NCBI RefSeq assembly: GCF_047501175.1
Contig: NZ_JBEQWH010000004.1
Coordinates: 157,504 to 221,503 of the forward strand
DNA length: 64,000 nt
Reading direction: 5' to 3'
From: Methanoprimaticola sp047501175
Lineage (GTDB): Archaea > Thermoplasmatota > Thermoplasmata > Methanomassiliicoccales > Methanomethylophilaceae
Shown piece after piece: positions 43,276 to 51,230 of this stretch (position 1 is the stretch's first letter; each line of letters begins with the position of its first letter). The notes under the pieces are model-generated. The model did no database searches, was not told where the DNA came from, and saw only the letters and a list, made by a program, of their open reading frames with translations. The position numbers were made by a program, and so were the translations under genes.

Positions 43276-44281
43276 GGAATGTCTCCCCGTACTTCGTGTA
43301 CGTACCGCCAACATATACGTATAGGATCGAAGTTTTCGATTCCACGACGTCCATCTCAGACTGTACGGTCCCGCGCGTGACAGTACCTGTGAGGTGGGAC
43401 ACGACCTCCGAGGACACGGTGATCCCTGATGCAATCAACTGGGCCAGGTCATCCGTGAGATCGAAATCGTATTTTCCTGAGAGGACGAATATCTGCCCCT
43501 CTCCGAACGGGATCCCCGCGATGGACGCATACTGGTCCACGGAATACCCCATCCTTATCGACCCTGGGACGTCATCCACGCACAGGGCGTTGCGCATATG
43601 GCTGTCCTTGAGACACAGCGCCTCGGTGAAGCCGTTCTCGATCCTCGATTCCGCCGCGGATGCACCGGACGTGTTCTGATACGCATCCCCAAGCAGTATA
43701 GACGGCCCATCGGTCCACTGAAGCCCGTGCTCATCGACGTAGAAACGACCTACCTCGGAATGCATCCAATACAGCGTCCCCCCTGCGTTCAGCCATTCCA
43801 CCAGGATGCAGTCCTCCGTGCAGTCATAGACGCTGGAGGGGAGTGCATAGGATGTGACTATGAGCCCCTTCCCCGATGGGGACGCGGAGCCTGTGAGATA
43901 CGACAGAAGGCCCTCCTCCCCACCCGATGACACGTTGTCGAAAGAACGGGCGTTGAGATACTTCGTATAGTCGTTGGACGCGACCTCCTGATCGGTGTAC
44001 TCGGGCGTGGATACCCCCGATGCCTCTCTGAAGTATTCGTCATATGTCTCATCCTCGTAGATGAAGACCTCATCCACTGGGACGCGTCCGTGATTGTCGA
44101 TCAGAACCGCGTCATACCTGTCCGAACCGGACGAAGAAACGGTGAAATCTACCGTATTCTCGTTCCATTCTGCCGATGCATCGTAATGATGGACCTGTGA
44201 ATAGGTCAGAACCTCCCCGACCACGATGACAGCGCACAGAAGCACGGCTATCACCGCGATGGCATCGACGCGGAATCTCAT
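43259..44281 (-). CDS. Membrane-anchored extracytoplasmic protein, paralogue of 33975-35042
   Basis: A 340-residue protein with an N-terminal anchor (AIAVIAVLLCAVIVVGEVLTY) and an exterior domain. It shares with the protein at 33975 the GEVLxY ending of the anchor, LPSSVYDCTEDCILVEWLNAGGTLYWM (against LPDTVY...WLAAGGFLYW), GQIFVLSGKYDFDLTDDLAQLIASG and a late YVYVGGTYTKYG. It is encoded directly before the second GT-C-like gene, whereas the other copy is encoded directly after its GT-C-like gene. Function unknown; the pairing suggests a complex with the transferase. Confidence 0.73.
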   Translation of the reverse strand: MRFRVDAIAVIAVLLCAVIVVGEVLTYSQVHHYDASAEWNENTVDFTVSSSGSDRYDAVLIDNHGRVPVDEVFIYEDETYDEYFREASGVSTPEYTDQEVASNDYTKYLNARSFDNVSSGGEEGLLSYLTGSASPSGKGLIVTSYALPSSVYDCTEDCILVEWLNAGGTLYWMHSEVGRFYVDEHGLQWTDGPSILLGDAYQNTSGASAAESRIENGFTEALCLKDSHMRNALCVDDVPGSIRMGYSVDQYASIAGIPFGEGQIFVLSGKYDFDLTDDLAQLIASGITVSSEVVSHLTGTVTRGTVQSEMDVVESKTSILYVYVGGTYTKYGETFHGRCV

Positions 44282-44346
44282 CCCACCCCCTAACTCGGAG
44301 TCCGATAATAATGGTTGAGGTGGAATGCTAAGTCTTCATCATCGGA

Positions 44347-44356
44347 TACTAAATAA
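44347..44356 (+). promoter_or_regulatory. TATA box of the gtrA-like gene
   Basis: The A/T-rich core around AAATAA at 44351-44356 lies 24-33 nt before the ATG at 44380, with no ribosome-binding site between, so the transcript is probably leaderless. Confidence 0.45.
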
Positions 44357-44379
44357 CTGAAACTTATGTCCGATTCACA

Positions 44380-44844
44380 ATGCTAGGCATGGTGCGTGAT
44401 TTTTCGGTGAAACACCGCGAAGGTATGCTCTACATCATCTGCGGAGGATTCACCACACTGGTAAATTACGGTGCATACGTCGCCTTTGCCTGGGTTGACA
44501 TAAACCCGAACATATGCAACATACTGTCCTGGATCGTCGGGGTCACCTTCGCGTTCTTCGTGAACAAATGGATCGTCTTCGGAAGCAAGACCTGGGACAC
44601 GCGCAAGACCGGCACCGAAGCGGTGGAATTCCTGAGTGCCAGGGTGTTCACCTTCGCGGTATCGGTGATCACATTCTACCTGATGTACGACATAGCCGGG
44701 CTGAGATATGGCATAAGCATATTCTCGGACGACTTCCTCGGTTTCGGGGAAGGGTTCTTCACGAAGATCGTCGGGAGCATGATCGAGATCGCCCTGAACT
44801 GGGGGCTCAGCAAGTATTGGATCTTCAGGAAGTCCAATGCATGA
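44380..44844 (+). CDS. GtrA-family membrane protein
   Basis: A 154-residue protein with four membrane helices: MLYIICGGFTTLVNYGAYVAFAW, NICNILSWIVGVTFAFFVNKWIVF, FLSARVFTFAVSVITFYLMYD and the last helix before NWGLSKYWIFRKS. The NKWIVF and KYWIFRK signatures are classic GtrA. Members are thought to flip polyprenyl-phosphate-linked sugars, matching the DPM1-like enzyme and GT-C-like transferases here. Divergent from the anchored-protein/GT-C pair. Confidence 0.9.
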   Translation: MLGMVRDFSVKHREGMLYIICGGFTTLVNYGAYVAFAWVDINPNICNILSWIVGVTFAFFVNKWIVFGSKTWDTRKTGTEAVEFLSARVFTFAVSVITFYLMYDIAGLRYGISIFSDDFLGFGEGFFTKIVGSMIEIALNWGLSKYWIFRKSNA

Positions 44845-44874
44845 TTGCCTGACCTCCTCTGCGAAAGTGGGCCG

Positions 44875-44884
44875 ATTATTATAT
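44875..44884 (+). promoter_or_regulatory. TATA box of the radical SAM gene
   Basis: ATTATTATAT lies about 20-29 nt before the ATG at 44904 with no Shine-Dalgarno site in between; consistent with a leaderless transcript. Confidence 0.45.
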
Positions 44885-44903
44885 CACATCGCCATCAGCG
44901 TCC

Positions 44904-46514
44904 ATGGCCAAGGAGATCTCCGTCCTCTTGATAGATGGATACATCGACGACCCCGCAGCACTCGGAGTCCCTCCGTACATCTCGCCCATGGCGCGTTCCA
45001 TAGCGGGTGCCGCGTTGGATGCCGGTGCCGACAGGGTGGAGTATCTGACGGTGGACATGCTGAGGGGAGGTGCCAGGGTCCCCGAGGCGAGCGTCAGCGT
45101 GGTCCTCTCCGGGAACACCGTGCCCGGAAAGTACCTGCGCTCGATGCCCATGTCCCAGAAGGAGCTGGAGTCCCTCGTTCCGAGACTCCACGGATGGAAG
45201 ATGATCGGAGGCTCCGCTGCGGAGTCGGATGCCGCAGAGGGGTTCGATTTCGTGATAAAGCGCGACCTCGCGGCATCCCTGTACGACGGCATGGTCGGGA
45301 AGGAGGTCGGGGAGAGGCTGCGCACGCTGGACGAGTGGAACAGATGGATGCTGCTCGGGACCGACATAGTCACGAGACACCAGGATTTCCCGCAGCCCCT
45401 GATCGCCGAGGTGGAATCGTACCGCGGCTGCCACAGGTTCTCCAGCGGAGGATGCTCATACTGCATCGAGCCCACCAAGGGCAGACCGCTGATGCGCTCC
45501 CCCGATGACATAATAGAGGAGGCCTCCAGGCTCAGGGAGCTCGGGGTGAGGAACCTCAGGGTCGGCGGACAGACGTGCATCGTCTCGTACGGATCGGACC
45601 CGGACTCTCAATTGCCCACGCCGAACCCGATGATGGTCGACGACCTGTTCGAAGGCCTCCAGAGCCTGGGGTTCGACGTCCTGCACGTGGACAATGCCAA
45701 TGCCGCGGTGATAGCGTCGCACCCGGACGAATCCGAGCAGGTGCTTGACACCCTGGCGTCCAGATGCACCGACGGGAACGTCCTCGCACTCGGCATGGAG
45801 TCCGCGGACCCGAGGGTGGTCATGGAGAACAACCTCAACAGCACGGCGGAACAGGTGCTGGATGCGGTGCGCATGATAAACCGCATCGGAGGCTCGAGGG
45901 GTCCGCGCGGGATGCCCCGCATCCTTCCCGGGATCAACATCATCTGCGGCCTCGACGGGGAGACGTCCCGGAGCTACGGGATGAACATGGATGTGCTGGA
46001 CACGATAGTCTCCGAGGGACTGATGATCCGCAGGATCAACATACGCCAGGTGCTCCCGATACGCAGGGAGTTCTCGGTCAGGGTGGACCAGCGCAGGTTC
46101 AAGAGGTTCAAGGAGGAGGTCCGGGAGAACATCGACCGCACCATGCTGGAGAGGGTCGCCCCGTACGGGACGGTGCTCCGCGACGTGTACATGGAGCTTA
46201 AGGACGGCAACACCACGTTCGGGAGACAGCTGGGCTCGTATCCGCTGCTCGTGGGCGTACCGTACAAGGTGGACACGGATACGTTCCAGGACGTCTACGT
46301 CACGGACTGGGGGTTCCGCTCCATAACCGGTGTGACCTATCCGTTCAACATCAACGAGATGCCCATGTCCGCCCTCGCGGCGCTCCCGGGGATCGGGAAG
46401 AAGAGGGCGCAGAGGATCGCCGTGGAGAGGCCGTTCGGAGGGTTCGATGACCTCCTCGAGGTCTTGGAGGACCCGCATGTGGTGGACCGCCTCAGGGACG
46501 TGGTCGTGTTCTGA
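44904..46514 (+). CDS. Radical SAM protein with C-terminal helix-hairpin-helix (COG1031-like)
   Basis: A 536-residue archaeal radical SAM protein. The cluster motif is the extended form CHRFSSGGCSYC (C-x7-C-x2-C), preceded by AEVESYRG, as in the uncharacterised archaeal COG1031 family. An N-terminal cobalamin-binding-like part (ISPMARSIAGAALDAGAD) precedes it, and the core continues with LRVGGQTCI, LALGMESADPRVV and GINIICGLDGET. The end carries a helix-hairpin-helix (ALAALPGIGKKRAQRIAVERPFGGFDDLLEVL), suggesting nucleic-acid contact. Reaction unknown. It is followed by priL, a DNA replication gene, after 49 bp. Confidence 0.85.
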   Translation: MAKEISVLLIDGYIDDPAALGVPPYISPMARSIAGAALDAGADRVEYLTVDMLRGGARVPEASVSVVLSGNTVPGKYLRSMPMSQKELESLVPRLHGWKMIGGSAAESDAAEGFDFVIKRDLAASLYDGMVGKEVGERLRTLDEWNRWMLLGTDIVTRHQDFPQPLIAEVESYRGCHRFSSGGCSYCIEPTKGRPLMRSPDDIIEEASRLRELGVRNLRVGGQTCIVSYGSDPDSQLPTPNPMMVDDLFEGLQSLGFDVLHVDNANAAVIASHPDESEQVLDTLASRCTDGNVLALGMESADPRVVMENNLNSTAEQVLDAVRMINRIGGSRGPRGMPRILPGINIICGLDGETSRSYGMNMDVLDTIVSEGLMIRRINIRQVLPIRREFSVRVDQRRFKRFKEEVRENIDRTMLERVAPYGTVLRDVYMELKDGNTTFGRQLGSYPLLVGVPYKVDTDTFQDVYVTDWGFRSITGVTYPFNINEMPMSALAALPGIGKKRAQRIAVERPFGGFDDLLEVLEDPHVVDRLRDVVVF

Positions 46515-46563
46515 TCGTGACGACCTGCTCACCATTATCTAAGAGCATGGTGTTGGAGATGTC

Positions 46564-47637
46564 ATGGACTCCGAACGCATCGCCAAGTTCCCGTTCCTCG
46601 CCGAAGCGCATGACTTCGTCGAGAACAGCGGTGCGGATATCGGGGAACTGATCACATCCCCTTCGTACGAGCCCGCCCGCAATAGGGGCATGCAGAGGAT
46701 CATGGACGCGATAGAATCGTCGGAGGTCAGCTATGTCCCGATGGTCCGTGCGAGCGACTACGACCGCCTGATGGAGGTCCTCTCCTATCCGTATGCCAGG
46801 ATGATCGTCTCCGCGGTAGGGGACCGCTTCCTGACGAAGCGCTACGCCCTGGCCGAGGCCGTGAGGATGAACAAGATCCTCGTCGGCGAGGACAGGGCCA
46901 CCGTCATAGGGATCTCAGAGCAGCTCAACGTCCCATCCTCCACGGATGTGGACGGACTGATGAGGATCCACTTCACGGACTACCTGAAGCTCGCCAACCG
47001 CCTGAAGAGCGTGGACTGGAAGCTGATAAACAGCGACATACACAACGGGATCGTCTGGATCACACAGGAGAAGTTCAGCCGTCTCATGCAGAACGCGCTG
47101 CAGGACAAGATCGAGTCCGAACTGCCGCTGATGACCCCCGACGAGTTCAAGAGCCATCTCAGGGCGGATGTCACGGAGACCATGGACAAGGTGGCGGAGG
47201 CGAAGGCTAAGTTCAGCCCCACTGGAGGGGAGGGGATGAAGGTCGAGTACCTGCCACCGTGCATCAAGCACATACTCCAGATGTCCCGTCAGGGGATGAA
47301 CCTGCCGCACAGTGCGAGGTTCGCGCTGGTCACGTTCCTGCACGCCCTCGGCCTGACGTATGATGAGATCATCCGCGTGTTCTCGGAATCCCCGGACTTC
47401 GACGAGTCCAAGTCGGAGTATCAGATCAAGCACATCACCGGCGAGAACAGGGGCGGGGACGGATACACGCCGCCGGAATGCAACACTATGAGGACCAACG
47501 GCATCTGCTTCAATCCCGACGGGCTGTGCCAGCAGGAATGGTTGAACCATCCGCTGTCATACTACAGGGCGAAGAAGGAGAGCCATGACAGGGGCAAGGA
47601 CCGTCCCGCACCCTCCAAGCCCGAACAGAACAGCTGA
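46564..47637 (+). CDS. priL: DNA primase large subunit
   Basis: Regulatory subunit of the archaeal/eukaryotic primase; with PriS it makes primers at the replication fork. The 357-residue sequence begins AKFPFLAEAHDFVENSG and has the C-terminal 4Fe-4S domain with cysteines in LPPCIKHIL, PPECNTMRTNGIC and GLCQQEWLNHPLSYY, plus HSARFALVTFLHALGL. Length and cysteine spacing are normal. ATG 46564 with a weak TATA-like TTATCTAAG about 28 nt upstream. The tail (KKESHDRGKDRPAPSKPEQNS) is disordered. Confidence 0.94.
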   Translation: MDSERIAKFPFLAEAHDFVENSGADIGELITSPSYEPARNRGMQRIMDAIESSEVSYVPMVRASDYDRLMEVLSYPYARMIVSAVGDRFLTKRYALAEAVRMNKILVGEDRATVIGISEQLNVPSSTDVDGLMRIHFTDYLKLANRLKSVDWKLINSDIHNGIVWITQEKFSRLMQNALQDKIESELPLMTPDEFKSHLRADVTETMDKVAEAKAKFSPTGGEGMKVEYLPPCIKHILQMSRQGMNLPHSARFALVTFLHALGLTYDEIIRVFSESPDFDESKSEYQIKHITGENRGGDGYTPPECNTMRTNGICFNPDGLCQQEWLNHPLSYYRAKKESHDRGKDRPAPSKPEQNS

Positions 47638-47853
47638 TCCCGTGTTTTCCCGATGGTTTTGCCTCCACAGGCATTCCACAAGTAGACCAATGAAATGGCC
47701 ACAACTCGACCAATGTAGATTTACATATGATTGCATATATACAACATATGGCACAGTGCATGTCCACCCAGGATACGAGGGGTATGATACCCCTGGTATC
47801 GAAAAATACAGAATCCGTCTGATCCCGATAGGCTGCCTTAAGAATTGACAGGA

Positions 47854-47874
47854 CCGGCAGGGACGACCTGCCGG
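47854..47874 (-). terminator. Hairpin after the archaetidyl-phosphate synthase gene
   Basis: CCGGCAGG and CCTGCCGG pair around GACGA, eight bases beyond the stop at 47883. On the minus strand it is followed by TCCTGTCAATTCTT, a weak pyrimidine run. Confidence 0.5.
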
Positions 47875-47882
47875 GCCCGCCT

Positions 47883-48551
47883 TCACTCCTTCTTCGGATC
47901 GTCGGGGTGCATCTCGCCCAGGTTGCGCCAGGTGATTATACCCCTCTGGATCGCGGTGAGGTTCCCCACGACCGCGAACCAGATCATCATGATCTCCATC
48001 CAGCATATGTCGAGTCCTGCGATCTCGAAGGACCCGTACCCGAACTGCATGGCGATGAACTGGATCAACGGGAACAGCGTCGAGAGCACGACGCGGTCCG
48101 CCCTTCCGAGCAGTCCCGCATAGAGCCTCGGCGCCCCGATGGCCTGCGCCTGGGTGCCCATGTACGACGTGAGCAGGACGCCGACGAGTGCCAGCATCCC
48201 GAGGTAAGGGTCGCACCATGTGGCGCAGAACGCGACCCCTCCGATCATGAACACGTCCGCATACCTGTCGAACACGTGATCCAGATAGTCCCCCTTCGGT
48301 CCCGCCTTGCCGGAAAGCTTGGCGACCTTGCCGTCCAGCGCATCGAAGTATCCGGACACGATGACCATCAGTGCCCCGACGGGCAGAAGCCAGTCCCTGC
48401 CCTCGGTGCCGCTGAGCCAGAAGACGACACCGCACGCCAGCGCCAGGATGAGTCCCGCCCATGAGATCATGTTGGGATTCACGTTGATGAGCCTCTTCGC
48501 CACCGGCGTCAGTGCGAAGTCCACGCTCGCTCTCTTACTGTCTAGAACCAT
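47883..48551 (-). CDS. CDP-alcohol phosphatidyltransferase, archaetidylinositol-phosphate synthase-like
   Basis: Membrane enzyme that joins CDP-archaeol to a polar alcohol. The CDP-alcohol signature is complete: DALDGKVAKLSGKAG followed by GDYLDHVFDRYAD (D-x2-D-G-x2-A-K-x8-G-x3-D-x3-D). About six helices in 222 residues. In many euryarchaea this subfamily makes archaetidylinositol phosphate and stands next to AK6, as here. ATG 48551 (MVLDSKRA) overlaps the AK6 stop by 10 nt; the TTG at 48572 is a less likely start. Product assignment is from family and context. Confidence 0.88.
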   Translation of the reverse strand: MVLDSKRASVDFALTPVAKRLINVNPNMISWAGLILALACGVVFWLSGTEGRDWLLPVGALMVIVSGYFDALDGKVAKLSGKAGPKGDYLDHVFDRYADVFMIGGVAFCATWCDPYLGMLALVGVLLTSYMGTQAQAIGAPRLYAGLLGRADRVVLSTLFPLIQFIAMQFGYGSFEIAGLDICWMEIMMIWFAVVGNLTAIQRGIITWRNLGEMHPDDPKKE

Positions 48552-49075
48552 TCGTCCATCTCCGATGTCCAATCTGTGCTTCCTGGGGGGTAATCCGAAG
48601 CATCACCACTTATGATTTTCTCCGCGATGTCCGCCGCCTCGCGTACCGACAGGGCCGAACAGTCGATCTCCCCTATCGGGATGTCCGTCTCGGACGCCTC
48701 GCACAGGATCTCATCGAGTATCTCCGCCTGGACGTTCTCGCGGACCTTCCGCTCGGAGTACCCGCGCCCCCTGAGGCGCTCGGCGAGCGAGCGCGGAGAA
48801 CATCTCAGGAGGATTATCCCCCTGGAGTCCATGAAATGGGACAGGTGGCTGTCCAGGATCACGGGCCGGTCGTCCGACCTGAACCCCTCCAGCGCATCGT
48901 TCAGGGCATCCAGGTCCACCTCGTAGGTGTCCCTGTCCGCATCGTACTCCCCGAGCAGTCCGTGCGACCTTATGAACTCCTTGCCGTCCACCACCTCGTA
49001 CCCGCGGGAGCGGAGCTCCTGCGAGAGGGTGGTCTTCCCGGTCCCGGGGGTGCCTGTCAGGGCGAACAGCGTCAT
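48542..49075 (-). CDS. Adenylate kinase family protein, AK6/Fap7 type
   Basis: A 177-residue P-loop kinase: MTLFALTGTPGTGKTTLSQELRSRGYEVVDGKEFI (Walker A GTPGTGKT), VILDSHLSHFM, IILLRCSPRSLAERLRGRGYSERKVREN. This is the archaeal AK6 pattern; relatives phosphorylate AMP and help small-subunit ribosome maturation. ATG 49075 lies just before the PfkB stop at 49077. It ends in TAG, one of the few amber stops I saw here; read-through would add 11 residues before TGA. Confidence 0.9.
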   Translation of the reverse strand: MTLFALTGTPGTGKTTLSQELRSRGYEVVDGKEFIRSHGLLGEYDADRDTYEVDLDALNDALEGFRSDDRPVILDSHLSHFMDSRGIILLRCSPRSLAERLRGRGYSERKVRENVQAEILDEILCEASETDIPIGEIDCSALSVREAADIAEKIISGDASDYPPGSTDWTSEMDEWF

Positions 49076-49076
49076 C

Positions 49077-49991
49077 TCAGTGTATCGCTCCGAAATAGGG
49101 CTCCGCCCTCTCCAGCGCCTGATCCCATGTCGGGGTGTTGGTGAGCGCCCCCACCTCCTCCACGACGAAGGACGCGACCGAGGATGCGATGACGAGCGCC
49201 TCGGGCACCTCGTACCCGCGATACAGCGCGGTGTAGAATCCGGCACGGTAGCTGTCCCCCGCCCCGGTCACATCCACCGCCCTGGCGGCATCGACCAGCG
49301 GGACGGACAGGGTCTCGTCCCCGACCCTGGCGACGCTCCCCCTGTCCCCGTCGGTGCGGACGACCAATCCAGGCCCGGCGTCCAGGACGTCGTCTATCCC
49401 GAGGTAGCCGCATATCGCCCGGGCCTCCAGCTCGTTGCAGAACAGCGCGTCCGACAGCGGGATGGCATCCCTGACCAGGTCCGCGCTCCAGACCTTGTGC
49501 ACCTCCTGTGCGGGGTCCAGAGCGATCCTGGGGCCTCCGCGGAGGCCCTTCATCATGCCCAGATAGTACGACGGCTGTCCGGTGCAGAAATGGACGTGCT
49601 CGGACCGCTTCGCCATGCCGTCCAGGGTTATGCCCAGCGTGTCGGCGCATCCCTGCGGGCCCTGGAAGAAGAACACCCTCGTCACAAGGTCCCTGTCGTT
49701 GATGATGACACACGACGAGGTCTCAAGGTCCACGGTCACGACATCGTCCATCATCAGCCCGGAGTCCCTCATCAGGTCCAGATAGGCCCCCGGCATGTCG
49801 TGTCCTATGAACGCGCACAGCGCGGTGGGACAGCCGAGCCTGGCGGCCGTCACGGCGATGTTCGGGCCCGTTCCGCCCAGCGTAGTCTTCTTGCTCAGGG
49901 CGTCGGCGGTTATGCCCGGCGGGAGGAACTGGTCGATGGCGAAGATCGTGTCTATCGTGACGTGACCGTAGACCGAGAGATAGGGTTTCAG
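49077..49991 (-). CDS. PfkB-family sugar/nucleoside kinase, probable CTG start
   Basis: Ribokinase-fold kinase of 304 residues: YLSVYGHVTIDTIFAIDQF, GGTGPNIAVTAARLG and the anion-hole motif VDVTGAGDSYRAGFY with the catalytic Asp. The archaeal branch includes nucleoside kinases. It follows S-adenosylhomocysteinase, which releases adenosine, and precedes AK6, so adenosine salvage to AMP is an attractive reading. No ATG, GTG or TTG lies in frame near the conserved start; CTG at 49991 sits behind GGGAGGAAGG and overlaps the ahcY stop as CTGA, just like the ATGA couplings elsewhere in the window. Confidence 0.86.
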   Translation of the reverse strand: MKPYLSVYGHVTIDTIFAIDQFLPPGITADALSKKTTLGGTGPNIAVTAARLGCPTALCAFIGHDMPGAYLDLMRDSGLMMDDVVTVDLETSSCVIINDRDLVTRVFFFQGPQGCADTLGITLDGMAKRSEHVHFCTGQPSYYLGMMKGLRGGPRIALDPAQEVHKVWSADLVRDAIPLSDALFCNELEARAICGYLGIDDVLDAGPGLVVRTDGDRGSVARVGDETLSVPLVDAARAVDVTGAGDSYRAGFYTALYRGYEVPEALVIASSVASFVVEEVGALTNTPTWDQALERAEPYFGAIH

Positions 49992-51226
49992 GTGCCTTCC
50001 TCCCATCCGGTGATGTACGACACCTGCTCCTCGCTCAGGGTGTCGATCTCCACGCCCATGGACCTCAGCTTGATGCTGGCGATCTCCGAATCGATCGACT
50101 CGGGGACGTAGTGGACCTTGTTCTCCATCCTCTCGTAGTTGTTCACCATGTGGATGAGACCGAGCGCCTGGGTGGCGAAGCTCATGTCCATGATCTCCGC
50201 AGGGTGTCCGGCTCCCGCGGCGAGGTTCATGAGCCTGCCCTCCGCTATGAGGTACAGCTTCCTGCCGTCCTGGAGCCTGTACTCGTCGATGAAGTCGCGC
50301 ACCCTCTCCTTGGACACGCTCATCTCGTCGAGCGCGACCTTGCTGATCTCGTTGTCGAAGTGACCGACATTGCCCATGACGCAGCCGTCCTTCATGGCGG
50401 CTATGACGTCCCTGGACACGACGTCCTTGCATCCTGTGACAGTGATGATGATGTCGGCGATGGAGGCGGCCTTGACCATCGGCATGACCTCGAACCCGTC
50501 CATCTTGGCCTCGATGGCCTTGATGGGGTCCACCTCGGTGACGATGACCGATGCCCCGAGTCCCTTGGCGCGCATGGCCACTCCCTTTCCGCACCATCCG
50601 TACCCGGCGACGACGAGCCTCTTACCCGCGACGATCAGGTTGGTGGCGGTCATCCAGCCGTCGAAGGCGGACTGCCCGGTCCCGTAGCGGTTGTCGAACA
50701 TGAACTTCATCTTGGCATCGTTCACGTCCAGGACGGGGAACTTCAACGCACCGTCGTTGGCCATGGCCTTGAGCCTCTGTACCCCCGTGGTGGTCTCCTC
50801 GTTGGCCGCCTTGACGTTGGACAGCACATCCTTCCTGGATGTGTGTAGCATGGCGATGAGGTCCGCACCGTCGTCGATGATGAAGTCCGGGGCCATGTTC
50901 AGGACCGTGTTGAGGTTGTTGTAGTACTCCTTCTCCGACTCCCACTTCTTGGCATAGACGTCCAGGCCGTACTCCTCCCTGAGGGCCACGGCCACGGAGT
51001 CGTCGGTGGACAGGGGGTTGCAGCTTGCGAGCCTTATCTTCGCTCCCGCATCGGCGAGCGTGACGGCCAGCATACCGGTCTTCGCCTCGGTGTGGAGGGC
51101 CATCCCGATCTTGAGACCGGCCAGGGGCTGCTCGTCGATGAAGCGTTTCCTGATGTCCATGAGCACCGGCATGTGGTCGGCGGCCCAATGGAGCCTCAGG
51201 GATCCTTTCTTTGCGAGTTCGTCCAT
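49988..51226 (-). CDS. ahcY: S-adenosylhomocysteinase
   Basis: NAD-dependent hydrolase that splits S-adenosylhomocysteine (or, in some methanogens, S-inosylhomocysteine). The 412-residue protein shows GMALHTEAKTGMLAVTLADAGA, SCNPLSTDDSVA, FDNRYGTGQSAFDGWMTATN, the NAD loop VVAGYGWCGKGVAMRAKGLGA and GNVGHFDNEIS. Length matches the archaeal/bacterial-thermophile type without the mammalian insert. ATG 51226 lies four bases after the phosphopantothenate synthetase gene. Coupled to the PfkB kinase. Confidence 0.96.
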   Translation of the reverse strand: MDELAKKGSLRLHWAADHMPVLMDIRKRFIDEQPLAGLKIGMALHTEAKTGMLAVTLADAGAKIRLASCNPLSTDDSVAVALREEYGLDVYAKKWESEKEYYNNLNTVLNMAPDFIIDDGADLIAMLHTSRKDVLSNVKAANEETTTGVQRLKAMANDGALKFPVLDVNDAKMKFMFDNRYGTGQSAFDGWMTATNLIVAGKRLVVAGYGWCGKGVAMRAKGLGASVIVTEVDPIKAIEAKMDGFEVMPMVKAASIADIIITVTGCKDVVSRDVIAAMKDGCVMGNVGHFDNEISKVALDEMSVSKERVRDFIDEYRLQDGRKLYLIAEGRLMNLAAGAGHPAEIMDMSFATQALGLIHMVNNYERMENKVHYVPESIDSEIASIKLRSMGVEIDTLSEEQVSYITGWEEGT

Positions 51227-51230
51227 TGTA

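Noticed and set aside
47640..47850. Small RNA gene in the A/T-rich gap after priL
   Set aside because: ATATG-type short repeats are present, but there is no stable fold, no conserved RNA motif I recognise, and the stretch looks like ordinary spacer before the terminator hairpin.
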